Source: Anthostomella pinea
Lineage: Eukaryota; Ascomycota; Sordariomycetes; Xylariales; Xylariaceae
Assembly: GCA_963556695.1 (NCBI GenBank)
Contig: CAUWAG010000012.1
Location: forward strand, 3,906,001 to 3,970,000
Reading direction: 5' to 3'
Length of the DNA: 64,000 nucleotides
Below are positions 11,172 to 23,844 of this stretch, in pieces. The notes under the pieces were generated by a model that was not told where the DNA came from, made no database searches, and saw nothing but the letters and a program-made list of their open reading frames with translations. Numbering within the stretch: the first letter of the stretch is position 1; each line of letters opens with the position of its first letter. The translations under genes were made by a program, and so were the position numbers.

Positions 11172-12683
11172 ACAGTTCTCAAGCTGGTTATGTGGGATAG
11201 AAGGTTGTATTATTATATCGAGTCACCATCAATTCATGGATCGTGAAACACCATGTTCAGTCAACAACAAATCAAGATATCAATATTCTTCGTTGCTTTT
11301 TACTTGAATTGGCTTTTCCAACAAAGCCATTCTTGTCTCTCCGACTCCAAACCTTCCAACTGGGATTCTCGCGCTTGACCTGAACGACTGACTGTCTGGT
11401 CATCTTTACTGGCTTCATTCAGGAATCTTCGAAACAAACTGTGCAGCAATCCCCCGAGGCAGCTTATGTCACAGTCTCAATGTTCTGTTCAACGTGATCG
11501 GCAATCTTTGACCACCCATTGCTAACGTATCCCGTACCTAGTTCATCAGCGCGAACTTACTACACGAACGGGCAAGCCCAGTCCAGACCGTCCGAGCCAG
11601 TTGAAGATCGCTCCCTGGAGTTAGGCCGTGATACGTCTTGACCTGTTCATCGTCTCCTTCGTTGTCGGGTTTGTCACCCGTTATGATGTCACCCTAGCAC
11701 AAGCTCAATGCTCTCCGCGTTTTGTGTTTTGTGTTTTGCCAAAAGCCCTAGGCAATCACGACAGACCCCTCTGCAGCTGGGGTCCGTTGCTCTGACGGAG
11801 GACTGGTCTGCCCCCCCAATCTTGCTCGATTAGGTAGGTACCTGGGAAGAAGAACTCCAGCAGAGACGGGAGCCATATGATACACTGGTCAAAGAAGAGC
11901 TCTGGCATTCCGCACAGGAAGCCATGTGGAGATATCCCAGCTATGAAAGCCAGTGACCCAGATATAGCAGGCAGACTGTCCTCCTCGCAACGACAGCTAC
12001 ACGACAGATAGGCTCGCAGGAAGCGATAATGTTCCTACACACTCGATAATCGCGACATAACTTAGCCAGTAGGATTCTCTCTTTTTGGGGGATTTTTGGG
12101 GCTGTCTTGTCAACGAAAGATATCTGATGCTCACGCCACACAGCACAACTGTAATCCCAGTCAATCCTCTGGTTCGCGAATATATGAGACGCTCGCACAC
12201 CTGGTATTCTTGGAAGGTCCATCTCAGGTACGGTATGAGTTCTTAATGAACCTCATCTCCAGCCCGCGCGGCTCGAGGCTCACCGCATGGACCGCGAAAC
12301 AAAGAGGAATGCTGCAGCGAGCCCTCCCACGCCTGCTAACGTAGTTGCTACTTGAATGGCCTCGCCGCTTCGGTCATCTTGCTCTCAACGTGTCAGTGAT
12401 GGGGGACTAGTGCATTACAATAAGAATTCCCCCGAGACCAGTTCTCGCCCTGAAGAGACTGGAGCTGGAGAGAAAAGCAACGCCAAATTGATATGTACCG
12501 AAGCATGAGCTACTCATTTGGTGATATACAATGTCCGCTTTGAGCTGCAAAAGATCAGCCGCTGTTCCCCCGTGACTCTGACATTCCTCCCACGATAGAA
12601 TTGCATAGGCCTGTCCCACAATCGCATACGCTTCCAACCTACATACCCTGTATCTGCCGTCCTAGGTGTCTCCCACCTTGCTG
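11172..12683. other. 1.5 kb non-genic stretch
   Basis: Only short, unrelated open frames on both strands. No repeat or transposon signature was recognised. Confidence 0.5.
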
Positions 12684-15032
12684 TCAAATATCCCACAGGA
12701 AGCGTTCCAGCGGTATCGTCGAGTCTACAGCTTCGAAGAACTCTTTAGCCCGCCTGATCTTCCTCAAGTGAGGCATTAAATGCCTGTTCCCTCGTTGCAA
12801 CTGCTTGTCGATGTATTCCAGCAGGTTGTCGACTACGTCGGCACTAAGGACATGGTCCGCTTGCGGTGACTCCTGGCTAATCTTTCTTGCTAGTTGCTGA
12901 AGCAGCTCGGAGCAGAACAGGACAATCGCAAAGTAGTTGATGCGTGCTACTGGGAGCGGGCCGTGGAACTCAGACATCACCGCCTCTTTGACCTTCTCCA
13001 GTGAAACGTTGAATGGCACTGCACCGAACTGGTTGATGGTATCGTCTTGCTGGGCTTTTGTAAGCTTCTGCTTCTGTTTGCCGCCTTGTACGCGATTCCA
13101 AAACTCAACTGTTGAGGCGTAAACTTGGCTATGAAGGGTGTAGAACAGAGACGTGTCGCCCGGACGGTTCCGGGTTTTGTTCAATCTAACACTTCGATAA
13201 TGGGAGCTGAATTTCGTCTTTGTAAGTTGCCCAAGAAACAATGAGTTTGAGAATGGTCGACAGAAGGTGTCGAATATGGGTATAGCCTTGAACCCAGGGG
13301 ATATCTTCTCCACCGCATTGTAAGCGTGGAGCAGGGCTCGAATACACCCGCTATCGTGGCAAAGTTTGATGCCCAAGTCGGTGACGATGGAGAGGATTTG
13401 GACACTATGGCAGCCGGCTGACCATGGTGCCTGATAATAGAGATCAAAACGCCTCTCTCGGCGGTAAGCTTCCAGAGCTTGAACCCCTGACCGGGAGAGG
13501 TTTCCCAATAGAGGCGTGTGGCAGCGTTTGCAACGGTGGGCTCTCTCTAATGCCACCAGAACCGAGTCAATGGATTTCTGCACTTCAGCGGCATATTTTA
13601 AAGTCCGTATGCGGCTGTTCTGCTTGTTTGCCTGCCCATTAGGCCACAAATAGGCTTTGTAGGAGGTGAGAAGAACTTCGAAGCCAAAAACCAGCCCGAG
13701 AGAGACTGGGTTGTCCGGCTTGTTGACCACTTCATCGACAGCCTGCAGGAGTGGCTCACAGTGAAACTTAATAAACATCACTCGCTGGATGTCGCTGGGT
13801 TCCAAAGCAGATGTTGCGAATTTTGTCTTCGAGAGATACCGCATGCTTTCAAGCATCTTGACTGCTGCCAAGGCGTCCTTGAGCCTTGTGTAAATAGTCT
13901 CTGCATCTTTCAGGGGGAGGATCCATTTTGCTGGATCTTCTCGCCCTTTCGGATCGTGGACGTTCTCCAGGTAATCCTCTCTTGTTTTGCAGTATTGCAA
14001 GGCTCGGCCGAAGTACAAGACAACACTCAAGTCATGGAAGTCATCGAAGTGGCTTCTGATTGAACGAAACTCAGGGATTGCGGGGAACCGGAACTTGACG
14101 CCTCTTTTCATCATCTTTGAGGCCCAAACATCAAATGTAGGCGCCAATGTGGCTCCTTGGCTAGTCTCACAAAATCCCTGAACATGATGGTACGCTGTAG
14201 TCGTAAGCCACGCAGCAATTACGGGGGAAATTTCCTCTTTGGCAGCTTGAGTCCAAGTTTCCTCGACAACAGTGCATATCGAGTCAAATTCCTGTGAGCC
14301 TCATCAGCTTGCCATACAGATGTGCTTCCAAACTCGAGGGTACTCACGTGGGCAAGATTGCCAAGCTCAATCCACTCACTGAGCTCGTCATCCCCGAGAA
14401 GAATCTCTTCAGATGGTGACGTGGGTGGAGCATGGAACTCTTCTACTTCTGCCGCCGATGTCGTTGGAGACAGTTCGACAGGTCCGAGGACATACTGCTC
14501 ATCATCTTGTGCATCCAGGCAATTAAACCTGTTCACGCCCGATGGGTCCACACCATGGGAGGTGTTTGGCGACTCGCCGATTGAGTTTCGTCCAACACCG
14601 CTGGGACCCGGAGCACGAATGATATCGAGAGTTTACTCCAGCCTGAAAGCGTCAGCATAGAGTCCTTGCGCGCAAGTAGACGTTACACAACGTGCCTGGC
14701 ATTGAAAGCCTTGTGCCGTGCGTTGCTGGCTTTTGTTTTCTCGTCATTTGTAGAGCTACAAGATCCCTTGTACCAATGCAGCATGTTACGCCGGGTCCTT
14801 ATGGCATGTTGAAGAGCTGTAATCACATGGCGAGGCGCAGGGACTTGGTGGGGTGAGAGCGTCTTGGCCGCCAAAACGATGTCCTTGGTGGTTGCAAAGC
14901 TAGGGTTTGCACTTAATGCGTTCCCCGGGTGAGCTTGGGCTGCGAGCCATCTAAGCGCGAAACTCGTCGATTGCTTGTAGGATTATATGCATCAAGAATC
15001 AGCTCCCAGGTCCCAGCCATACTTGGTAGCAT
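12684..15032 (-). pseudogene. DUF6604-domain gene with N-terminal disablements
   Basis: Read from the right: a start at 15032 (MLPSMAGTWELILDAY), then the DUF6604-type region (SFALRWLAAQAH, NPSFATTKDIVLAAKTLS, VPAPRHVITALQHAIRTRR). Joining the two parts needs one extra base near 14981. A further piece (LE-stop-TLDIIRAPG) carries TAA at 14633-14635, possibly from CAA by C-to-T. Beyond that the frame is intact: an intron with GTGAGT donor lies at about 14288-14346, followed by a 487-codon open frame to the stop at 12684. The C-terminal half matches no motif I know; it is helical with one CxxC (CKRCHT). DUF6604 proteins are fungal and often sit in accessory or defence-like genes, but function is unknown. 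An unusual intron could hide the TAA, so disablement is likely but not proven. Confidence 0.6.
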
Positions 15033-16278
15033 GGTGGTGATCGGTACTGTGATGCTAAAGCAGCCAATGCAAATGGTCCATAACACAAAAGGTATACAAT
15101 AGGCTTGTAGAAAGTGAAAAGAGCGACCACCCGTTTCCTGGCGAAGAGATTGATTAGTTCGGTAGTAGGATTGATGCTGGCGAAGGGATTGAATAGTATG
15201 GTAGTGGTGTTGATGATGGGAGAGAATGGAAAAATCTCCAGGCCAGCGGAGATTCCATGATACAGTGGATTCCTACTGTGCGTTGCACCTTCCAACAAGA
15301 CCTCATGGGTGCCCTGATTAATAACCACATGAGTGTCCAAAAGGCAAGAGAAACAGCCTTGCATGCAATCTCTCTTGACACAGCTGCCGAGCTCTTTCCC
15401 GCGGTAGGCCCAGGGCTTGCGGACCGTTATGATGGATGTCGCAACCCGGCGCGGCGGTAACTGTCCAGTCAGACCGAAGACGCCAGCAGCACTCTTTGGG
15501 GTAGGTCACCACAATGACTGGACCTTTTCGGACCGCATTGCTGCGAACGGAGCTGAGCAATAACTCTGTGGTTTCATCCACTACCGTCAGCCGGTGTGCC
15601 CGATCGATCTGTTGAGGCTCGGCCAAAGGGTTGTCACTGAACATCAATGAGACATTCCGGAGCAGCGTGGACAGTATTTGCCCGTCTCGCCTGATAAGCT
15701 CTCATTGTGTAGTGCCAACCTAACGTATGCCGCGGACTCGAGTATTACACTCGCTACACGCAGCCCCATCATTATGCTCGGCAGGCGCTTTTCGTTGCGT
15801 AGGTAGATGAAGTATTCCAACAAGTAAGGTAAGGTACCAAGAACGGGATCTGGTAACAACCTCAATGGAAGAAAGGGGTCGTTGATTTATTATTACTAGT
15901 TCACCGACCACGTCGTCTGCCGTGAGTCGTACCGGCTCCGTGCGGCCCCTAATTTTAGGGTGTTCAGGGGTCAGGGCCCCACCACAAATCCCGAATCCCA
16001 GGGAGCTGGTAGCGGATTGATAAAGGTGGGTCCCGGATAAGGTGAGCAAAGCCTCTTCCTTCACCGGTCTTCACTGTTCAGCTCACCTCACCCCAGCTCC
16101 TACATCGGAGGAGATCCGATTGAAGACACGCGACAAGACAACTTGGAGACGGGCAACTGAGCAACTCTCCAAGCACATTCAGGCAAAGCTATTCATACCT
16201 ATCCGGTCGGAGAAAGCTTGAGAGCCAGGCGAAGAGGAGCAAGCCGTACCTTTCACGAAGAACGCGCGGGGCAGCAGG
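15033..16278. other. 1.2 kb intergenic stretch before the carrier gene
   Basis: No supportable gene. Short open frames on both strands have no recognisable motifs. The last few hundred bases are presumably the carrier promoter and leader. Confidence 0.5.
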
Positions 16279-17453
16279 ATGGCGGACGCCGTGGAGGAGA
16301 TCGAGGCCAAGGGCGGCGGCCTCGACACCGCGAAGGACCTGTTCGCTGGAGCCGCGGGAGGCATTGCGCAGGTCTTGATCGGTTGGTCACCCCTTCTCAT
16401 TCTCGCCCGTACGAAGTGGGATACCGGGCTCAGGTTGCGATGCCTCGGACGGGAGTGCTCATTAGAGAGAATGACTGGCAATGAGCCTGTGAACCGAACT
16501 TCATGACCGGCCACGTCTCACTCAACCTCATCGCTCAACCCCCCGAACACCCAAATTTTCAACCAAATTCCACAACCTCACAAAGAAGCGGCACCAGGCT
16601 AACCACCGTCCTAGGCCAACCCTTCGACATAGTAAAAGTGCGCCTACAAACAACCACGCAGTACAGCTCAGCCCTCAACGCCGCCACCACAATCTACGCC
16701 AAGGAGGGCGCGCTCGCCTTCTACAAGGGCACGCTGACACCGCTCATCGGCATCGGCGCCTGCGTCTCGATCCAGTTCGGCGCCTTCGGCTTCGCGAAGC
16801 GGTACTTCGAGTCCGCCAACGCGCGCGCGCACCCGCTCTCCTCCATCTTACAGTCCAGTCCCAAGGAATTGAGTTATGGCCAATACTACGCCGCCGGCGC
16901 CTTCGCCGGCGTCGCCAACTCCATCATCTCGGGCCCCATCGAGCACGTGCGCATCCGGCTGCAAACGCAACCCCACGGCGCCGCCCGTCTCTACGCCGGC
17001 CCCATCGACTGCGTGCGCCAGCTCACCTCGCCCCAAAACGGCGGCGTCCTGCGCGGGCTGTACCGCGGCGAGGCCGTCACCATCCTGCGCGAGGCTCAGG
17101 CGTACGGCATGTGGTTCCTGTCGTTCGAGTACATGATGAACGCCGACGCGGCGCGCAACAAGATCGAGCGCCGCGCCGTTCCCGCCTGGAAGGTCGCGCT
17201 GTACGGCGGGCTCGCGGGCGAGGTCTTGTGGCTTGGGAGTTATCCGTTTGATGTTATCAAATCCAAGATGCAGACCGACGGCTTTGGTGGTGCCATGCGC
17301 TACAAAAGCATGCGCGACTGCTTCGCGCAGACGTGGCGCGGCGAGGGCATGCGCGGGTTCTGGAAGGGCATCGCGCCTACGCTGTTGAGGGCTATGCCCG
17401 TCAGTGCTGGTACCTTTGCCGTGGTCGAGGCTACTATGCGGGCGATTAGCTGA
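16279..17453 (+). CDS. mitochondrial carrier (SLC25), YMC1/YMC2 type
   Basis: Inner-membrane solute carrier. Exon 16279-16381 and exon 16615-17453 join to 313 aa; the 233-nt intron has a GCTAACC branch site. The three tandem carrier repeats show PFDIVKVRLQ, PIEHVRIRLQ and PFDVIKSKMQ. DLFAGAAGGIAQVL, FYKGTLTPLIGIGACVSIQFG and GFWKGIAPTLLRAMP are close to yeast Ymc1/Ymc2, implicated in amino-acid or organic-acid exchange. The substrate is not settled by sequence. Coding GC is high in exon 2. The start was chosen because it gives the normal short N-terminus before repeat 1. Confidence 0.9.
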
Positions 17454-17649
17454 GGGGTTTGGTCTGTAGGCTTGGGATTAGAGGTGCGAGTACGTGGAGA
17501 AACACCAGTCTCGCTTTCAGAATTCTGCATGGGGAGAGGCGACTAGAGAGATGCATTGAAATACACATGTTCAGTATCTCAAGATAGTTCATTTGTCGGC
17601 TTAGATATGTGCGATGGGCCTATATCGGCATTCTATCTACAACTATTCT

Positions 17650-20241
17650 CTATTCGCTATTCTCGACCCTCCTCTGCAAAATCTTCCTCGCATTCGCTGG
17701 CGTTATCGACTCCAACCCTAGCTCGGCGAGTATCTTCTTAGCCTCGGTATTGTCCATGAAAATCAGGTCACTGGCTTGCTGCAATGGTATGCCTCCATTT
17801 TCGGCTTCCAATGGCAAACTCAACAGCTCCGCCCCGTCCTGCAGGGTGCTCATTGTCAAGGATCCGTCTGGGATATAGCTATCCACCAGTGAGAAGATGG
17901 CCTGCAGATCCCTCACGAACTGTGCGGCACCAAGAGTCGTGAAGTTCTGTCTCAGAAGGACGTCTCCCCATAGCGTATCCTGCAGCTTCTCCAGAGCTTC
18001 TCGCCATATTCGGCGATATACTGCCGTGCTCAGGGCCGAAGCCAGGAAGGTCAGGTTTCGCTTGAGAATCTGGAAATTTATTAGCAGACTCATAGTATCA
18101 GAGCTAATGACTTACTCTCAGAGGTTCATCTAATTCTGCCGTCACGGTAAGTTGTGAGGGTTCAACTATTCGGATCAGCACAACAATCAGTCTCAGAATC
18201 AGATGATAAGCTCACCCTTGGTATCAGCAGTGATAGTGGTCCATTGAGGTTTCGAAAGGTAAGGACGGAACGCCTTCTGATGGGAATCAATCAAGGCTGA
18301 AACGATATATTCTTCAGCAGTCTTCCGCCGGTTGTTGTAGGATGCAATTATTTCGTCGAACATGGTGCCGCTATCCCCGTCGGAGCCGACAGCTGAGGAG
18401 ACTTGATCTCTAACATCGTCGTGGCTCTTCCCACCAGCGAGGTCATCCTGATCACTGTTCTTTCTAGCTCGTGCTTGGAGCTCCTCCCACAGGGTCACGA
18501 AGAACTACAAGACATCGTTAGCGAGCTTGCTCACACGACAAAGGGATATCATGCCCACCTCTTCGTTGCTCCAGTCTCTGAGGGTGGCCACGATGTGATC
18601 GCAGCTACCTAGAACCTTGCATAGTGTCTCGAAAGCTCCGGTTCCTTCCAACGCGGCGGCCTGCTCGCGAGTGACGCCATGCAAGGTCCGTCCCAAAGTC
18701 GAATTGATGGTGTAATATGTGTCCAAAGAGTCCTTGAAGCGATCATGATAGTTGTCCAATATCTCGAGCTGGATATCGATGAGAATTCGAAGCTTATGCG
18801 AGAACCTCCGAATCCGTTCATATTGAGACGTGACGGACTTCAACAGGTCCGTTACCCTGACAGCGCCGAAGGTAGGCTTCATCTTACCACTTCCACTGTA
18901 GTCGTAGTCGATGTTCCTCGCGTCAGGCGAATTCATGATGATATGGAAGCGCTCAAGGGCAAAGTCTGTCTCGGCCTTGAGCCAGTCGTCGAAGTGTTTG
19001 TCAAGGACCTCGGATGTCAAGCCTGCCCAGCCGCGCTCGGGATCGCCCCCGTCGTAGTTGAACTTCGACCGGAGCTCATCGTCTAGGTTCATGAGTTGTA
19101 CCATGAGACTGCCCAAGAATTGTGGGTTCCTGAGCCCATGCTGTACCATGGCGTTGGTCTTCTCTCTCATCACGGGTAGCAACGCTGCGACCAAAGCACA
19201 TGCCGGATCCATGTAGACAGACATATCACCGACCTTCGTGTCGCGGAACCTGGATACCAAAATGTAGCCAACGTTCTCTCTGAAGAAGCCTTCCCACTTG
19301 TCAATCAGCGATACAAACTGCGGGATGCAGAAAGTGGCGAATGCCTGGGGGGTGCTTGTCGCGTTGGTGCCCATGAACTGGAAGCGAAACCATTGAGCAA
19401 AGGTGCGGGCCATGACTTCGAAGGGAAGCAGCGGCACCACGGATTCAGAGTAGAGAATCTCGGGCACCTGCAGATCGACGAGCTTCTCAAAACACTGCAG
19501 CCACTCTGCATCCATCTCGGCGTTTGTGTCGACTCCCTGTGGCCAATTCCGCTTCTTGAGGATACTCTCCATCTCTCTGGACATTGTACTCTTCATCTCG
19601 TCCCACAGGTTCTCCGTGACCCTCTCAACGTAATTCACCAAATGCGTCGCAGCTTCATCGGCGGCGCACTGCAGCTCCCTCAGCCGCATGGTCAGCTGCT
19701 TCAGCCTGGTATAGGATTCCAACGCGGCCTTTGGGCTCTGGGGCAGGTGAGAGCGTGCCTCCAGCCTCATGTTCTCGACGTCTTGCAGCAGTGACACGTA
19801 TTGGTATGCTAGCTCGAGCTTGTGCAGCTGCTTCATCGGTCGGTCGAGCCGTCGGATGGCCTCGTCGGGCGCTGTGGATCCCATTACGATCCTCTGGCGT
19901 GCGTCGATGCTCTGCTGCAGCCTCTCAAACTCTGATATAGACCGTGCGAGACCACCCTGGTGGTCCTGTGCCGCTTGGCGGGCATCTTCAAGCTCTCGCG
20001 TGGCATCGTAGAGCTGGGATTGGAGCTGGCTGCGCTGGACTTCGACGTTTGCTAGGAGGCTGTCGAGGTTCTCGAAATCCGTAGTCGATTGCAGCTTGTC
20101 GTCGAGATAATCCTCCAGGCGTATATCAGGCTCCATCGACCAGGAGCGTGTCAGGGTACCGGTTGCCATGGTTGATGCTAGGTTGATGCTCGGTTGGTCG
20201 GATCGTGGCATGACGATGTCAAGCGCAGCTGGTTGGAACAA
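17650..20241 (-). CDS. RINT1/TIP20-family vesicle tethering protein
   Basis: Subunit of the Dsl1/NRZ-type tether that receives Golgi-derived vesicles at the ER. Exons (right to left) 18559-20241, 18216-18504, 18116-18135 and 17650-18069 close in frame at 803 aa. The third exon is only 20 nt (ELDEPLR) and is framed by a good acceptor (CGGCAG) and donor (GTAAGT). An N-terminal coiled coil (residues about 45-120) leads into the RINT1/TIP1 region (FGAVRVTDLLKSVTSQYERI, DRFKDSLDTYYTINSTLG, DWSNEE). The C-terminal block LRQNFTTLGAAQFVRDLQAI is also family-like. A second possible start at 20169 would remove 24 residues. Convergent with the carrier gene, with about 200 bp between stops. Confidence 0.85.
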
Positions 20242-21187
20242 GGCCCAGTTCGCAATATGCTATTTATGCACTTAAGCATCGATGCAGTTAAGCTAGTACT
20301 TTCACAGTCGTACCGCCAGCGTGGGTCAACGTCTCATAACCTTTGAGACGACATCCCGACTCATCAGCCCATCCGCCATCTGCCCATCTGGGATGCCATG
20401 CCGAACTCTACTTCTGTCCTCATCCCATTCATGCTCTACAAACCTGAATCTTTCCAGAGTGCTTATTCCATTGTAATGAATACACCCCACGCTTGCTGAC
20501 GAGTGGTTACGGAGACGATGTGAGGTTCAGTGTATGCCCATTGTCTACTATGCAAAGGGAACAAAAGTCCCTGACTCATGATGTGGTGGTCCTCGTTCGG
20601 GTCTGCAGCTGGAGAATGGGCACTTGTTGGCAAGCAGCAATACCAATAATCATCCACGGACAGTATGTGAGATATAGGGCCGTGAATAGTCGACGCTGAC
20701 ACCGGACACTCTCGGGTGACATCATGCTTAGCACCAACCCCAAACTTCCTCAGTCCTCCGCATCTGCCATACATCCAGGAACGAGCAACATAGCTTGGCG
20801 ACCAGTGAGGCTCTGTCCCGCTATCTACACCTGTCAGTCCCTTGTCAAGCCCTTGACACGCTAGGGAGTCATGCTCTGCGGGGATGACGACACAAGCTAC
20901 CATTGGGATAAGGTTCCAACATGCATCTGACATCGAGGAGGGATGTTTAGGACCAATGGAAGACCGGTCGGTTATCAGAATCCATGAATACTAATACCTC
21001 CCGTGTCTCCCTCATACGGGCTGGTTTGGTTCAATCATCACATCGTATCGATTGCTATAACGCTTCGAATACGTCTTTCGAACGGGCTCAACCCTTATAT
21101 CCCTTCGACTCGAATGCATTCACGGTCAGAACCAACAGACCCCTCGTCTACAGCTTGAAACCCGTCTCCAATTCATACGCGTCAACC
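20242..21187. other. intergenic between RINT1 and DUF3602 genes
   Basis: About 950 bp that must hold two divergent promoters. No gene and no named element was recognised. Confidence 0.5.
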
Positions 21188-21490
21188 ATGGGCGAAATTG
21201 AACGGCGCAGATCATTTGGAGTCGGAGGCGCTGGCAACATTCGTACGCTGTTTCCGACATGGTTACTGTCATCTCCTTGAGAATAAGCTGACGGGTATCG
21301 TCCAGGGACACGCGCAGAAGCGGAGCTACATGATTGGCCCCCTACCGACAACAAGGAGCGTCGCCGGATTAGCCTGACTTCGAGTTCAAGTCATCACGAC
21401 GGGGAGCGCAGGTCGTCCAAGGTCTCCGAGACGATCAAGAACATCTTCAGGAGTCCGGGCACCAAGTCAGACTCTGAGACAACTGAGTGA
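21188..21490 (+). CDS. DUF3602-type mini-protein
   Basis: Exons 21188-21242 and 21306-21490 join to 79 aa; the 63-nt intron has donor GTACGC and branch AAGCTGACG. The short Gly-rich motif RRRSFGVGGAGNIR near the N-terminus is typical of the fungal DUF3602 family. The rest is charged and Ser-rich (LTSSSSHHDGERRSS, FRSPGTKSDSETTE), probably disordered. Function of the family is unknown. The start with a good context (tcaaccATGG) was chosen; the frame is open further upstream. Convergent with the MFS gene, about 140 bp apart. Confidence 0.72.
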
Positions 21491-21630
21491 CCGCCTCTGA
21501 GTAGTGCGATCCACCTGGGTTACCATCGCCACGTGGTCGCCAACATGCTGGGATGTAAAATTGAAAAAAGGAGTACCGGTTTGGGTTATGGAGTCTGATT
21601 ACAGCGCTACGATACCTTACGCCGTTATTG

Positions 21631-23441
21631 TTACATGAAGTATCTAAAATACGGGTTCTCCTTGTCCGTGAGATCTTGGAATGCGAGCTTGGCTCTTTCC
21701 GTTTCGTCTTCGACCACGGCTGAGTCTTTCTTCTTGTTCTTGTGGCGTAGAACAAGCAATGCAGTCGAGGTGCAGATTGTTATGAAATAGCTAAGGAACG
21801 GTTAGCTTCCTGATGTCGATTTTGGACGAGGGAAGGGCGAGTGGGAACGAACCAGATGATGAGTCCTAGCCATAACTCGGGGTAGTGATACTTCTTGGTC
21901 TGAGATTTAATCAACTGAGGGCCGATGATGTTGCCTGCAACGTGGTGTCAGTAGGTAATTGTTGATACTTATGAGACTAAGTCATACATACCAACACAGT
22001 AGGCTGCGAATATCGTGGCCGATGTGAAGCTCTTTTTCGTATGCCCAGCAACATTAGACATGCCAAGCGTAATGATCAGACTCACCACGGCACCGAAAGT
22101 GCCCGTGAGGGTGTATCCAACAACCGGCGCGGCAGCATGGAAACCCCATTCCGATTTCCATATTATAGCACAACCTGCGATGACTGGCAGACAGCAGACG
22201 ATCAGCATGGCGATGCGCATGTTAGGATACCGGGACCCAAGCCAGCCCGTGAGCAGAATGGCGACGAAACACAACCCGCCCAAAGGGAATTGGAAGAGGA
22301 TGGAGTCCAGACAGCTCCATCCGAAAGTCGAAACGATGAGGGGACCGAAGCCCGAGACGGCACCGTTCACGGTGTACGCCGAAGCCATCATGATGGCAAC
22401 CAGCCAGATCTTGACATCGAGCAGGGCCTCCCTCAACTGCGCCCACTTGAACGTGGTGCACCGGACGCCCGTCTGCCCATACCGCAGGCGCTCCACCGCC
22501 GCAAACCTCTCCTCCTTCGTCAGGAACCGCGGCGAGACAGGCGAGCTCGGCATCGCGAAGCAGAACAGCCCGAACAGGAACGTCAGCGCGCCAGCCAGGA
22601 GGTAGATGTACTGCCAACGGCGCAGCCCACCACCGTCAATCCGCGCAAAGCCGTAGTTGAGCGCGCCGCCGATGATGGTGCACAGGCCTGTGGCGGAGAA
22701 CCACCAGCTCTGGCGCAGGGCCTGCTCGCGCTGCGTGTAGAAGCCGCTGACGATGCACAAGAAGCCCGTCGGGATGGCGCTCTCGACGAAGCCCAAGACA
22801 AAACGCTGCGCGTAGAGCCCAGAGTGCGACGTCACGGCCGCCGTGAGCATGCACACGAGCGCCCAGAGGCAGACGACGCACCCGAGCACGCGGCCCGTCG
22901 CGAACCGCTGCAGCAGGTACGACATCGGGTAAAGCCCGCCCAGCATCCCGAAGTAGAAGATCGAGGTCGCCCAGCTGAGGCGCGATGTGTCTACTGCGGA
23001 CGGAGTGCCCGGGGCTGACACGCTGAGGGCTAGGTCCGCGGTCATGCCGAAGAGCACGGTGGAGCCGAGGATGGCCTGTGGGATGTGATCAGTGGGTATC
23101 CAGAAGATGGCTTCAGGGGCGAGGGCTTTAGGTAGGTAGTCACCTTGTCGTAGTACACAAGCCCATCTGTGCCTTAATACCAATCAGTACAATGTGTCGA
23201 TAGGGGCAGTAAAGAAGATGGATGACTTAAATCCCAAAGTCATGGCCGGGATCAGAAACCAGTCGATCTTGCGCACGGCGCGCGCTGCGATGACTGGGTC
23301 TACCTCGTGGCCTTGTTCACCGACCATGGCGATGGCGACATCTTTATCACCGACGACTTCCGTGTCGTGCGGCGGAGGCGCCGCATGTGTATTCGGCTCG
23401 CCGCCACTCAAGTTGGTCCCTTGCACCATGTTCAGATCCAA
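21631..23441 (-). CDS. MFS permease, allantoate/anion:cation symporter (DAL5-like) family
   Basis: Plasma-membrane transporter for a small organic anion; the substrate is unknown. The N-terminal cytosolic part and first helix are at 23184-23441 (RKIDWFLIPAMTLGF). A small exon near 23153-23176 encodes GLVYYDK. The main exon carries most membrane segments, with the MFS motifs MLGGLYPMSYLLQRFATGR and QALRQSWWFSATGL. A further exon near 21.85-21.94 kb encodes NIIGPQLIKSQTKKYHYPELW, and the last (to 21631) holds the end of the final helix and an acidic tail ending NPYFRYFM. No GT-AG pair joins the first two exons in frame; they conflict by one base, so the gene may carry a one-base indel there. 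Confidence 0.75.
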
Positions 23442-23696
23442 GCCGAGTTCGACACCTCAACTACAGGTCCTCGAACTTACTCGGCCAAGTGCGGGAAAGA
23501 ATAGTGAAAATAGCTCATCGGACGCATGTTGCATCTTTTCGCTCTTCTTTCGACTTTAGCAGATGGATGGGTGATGAGAGACTAACCTGGGTCAGCTAGA
23601 GCTCGGTAGCTGGCGTGGCGATGGCGCCGATTGGCCTCGCCTTCGGGGATGTTTGGAACTTTGGAGTCGTTCCGCCAAGTCCTCGCCGATCCGGTA

Positions 23697-23757
23697 TTGC
23701 CGTTCTCAAGCAGAGTGTCAGTGGCCCACTTCAAATCGCTGGCACTTCCTAACTTTT
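23697..23757 (-). repeat. left arm of inverted repeat flanking the AT-rich island
   Basis: The reverse complement of this segment matches 26386-26447 over about 60 bp. Most differences are C/T or G/A. Both copies can be read outward as K-L-G-x-A-S-D-L-K-W-A-T, which suggests remains of one coding repeat. Confidence 0.65.
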
Positions 23758-23823
23758 TTTTTACTAGGCTTTTTAATAAAATAAGCCGCATTATAACCAA
23801 TTTAAGGGATATTTAAAGGGTTA

Positions 23824-23844
23824 ATATATATATATATATATATA
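23824..23844. repeat. (TA)n microsatellite
   Basis: An uninterrupted TA run at the left edge of the AT-rich block. Confidence 0.85.

Noticed and set aside
22041..23018. 325-codon open frame on the + strand opposite the MFS gene
   Set aside because: It is a GC-driven shadow of the permease exon; the product is low-complexity Arg/Glu/Ala without motifs, whereas the minus frame has clear MFS helices.
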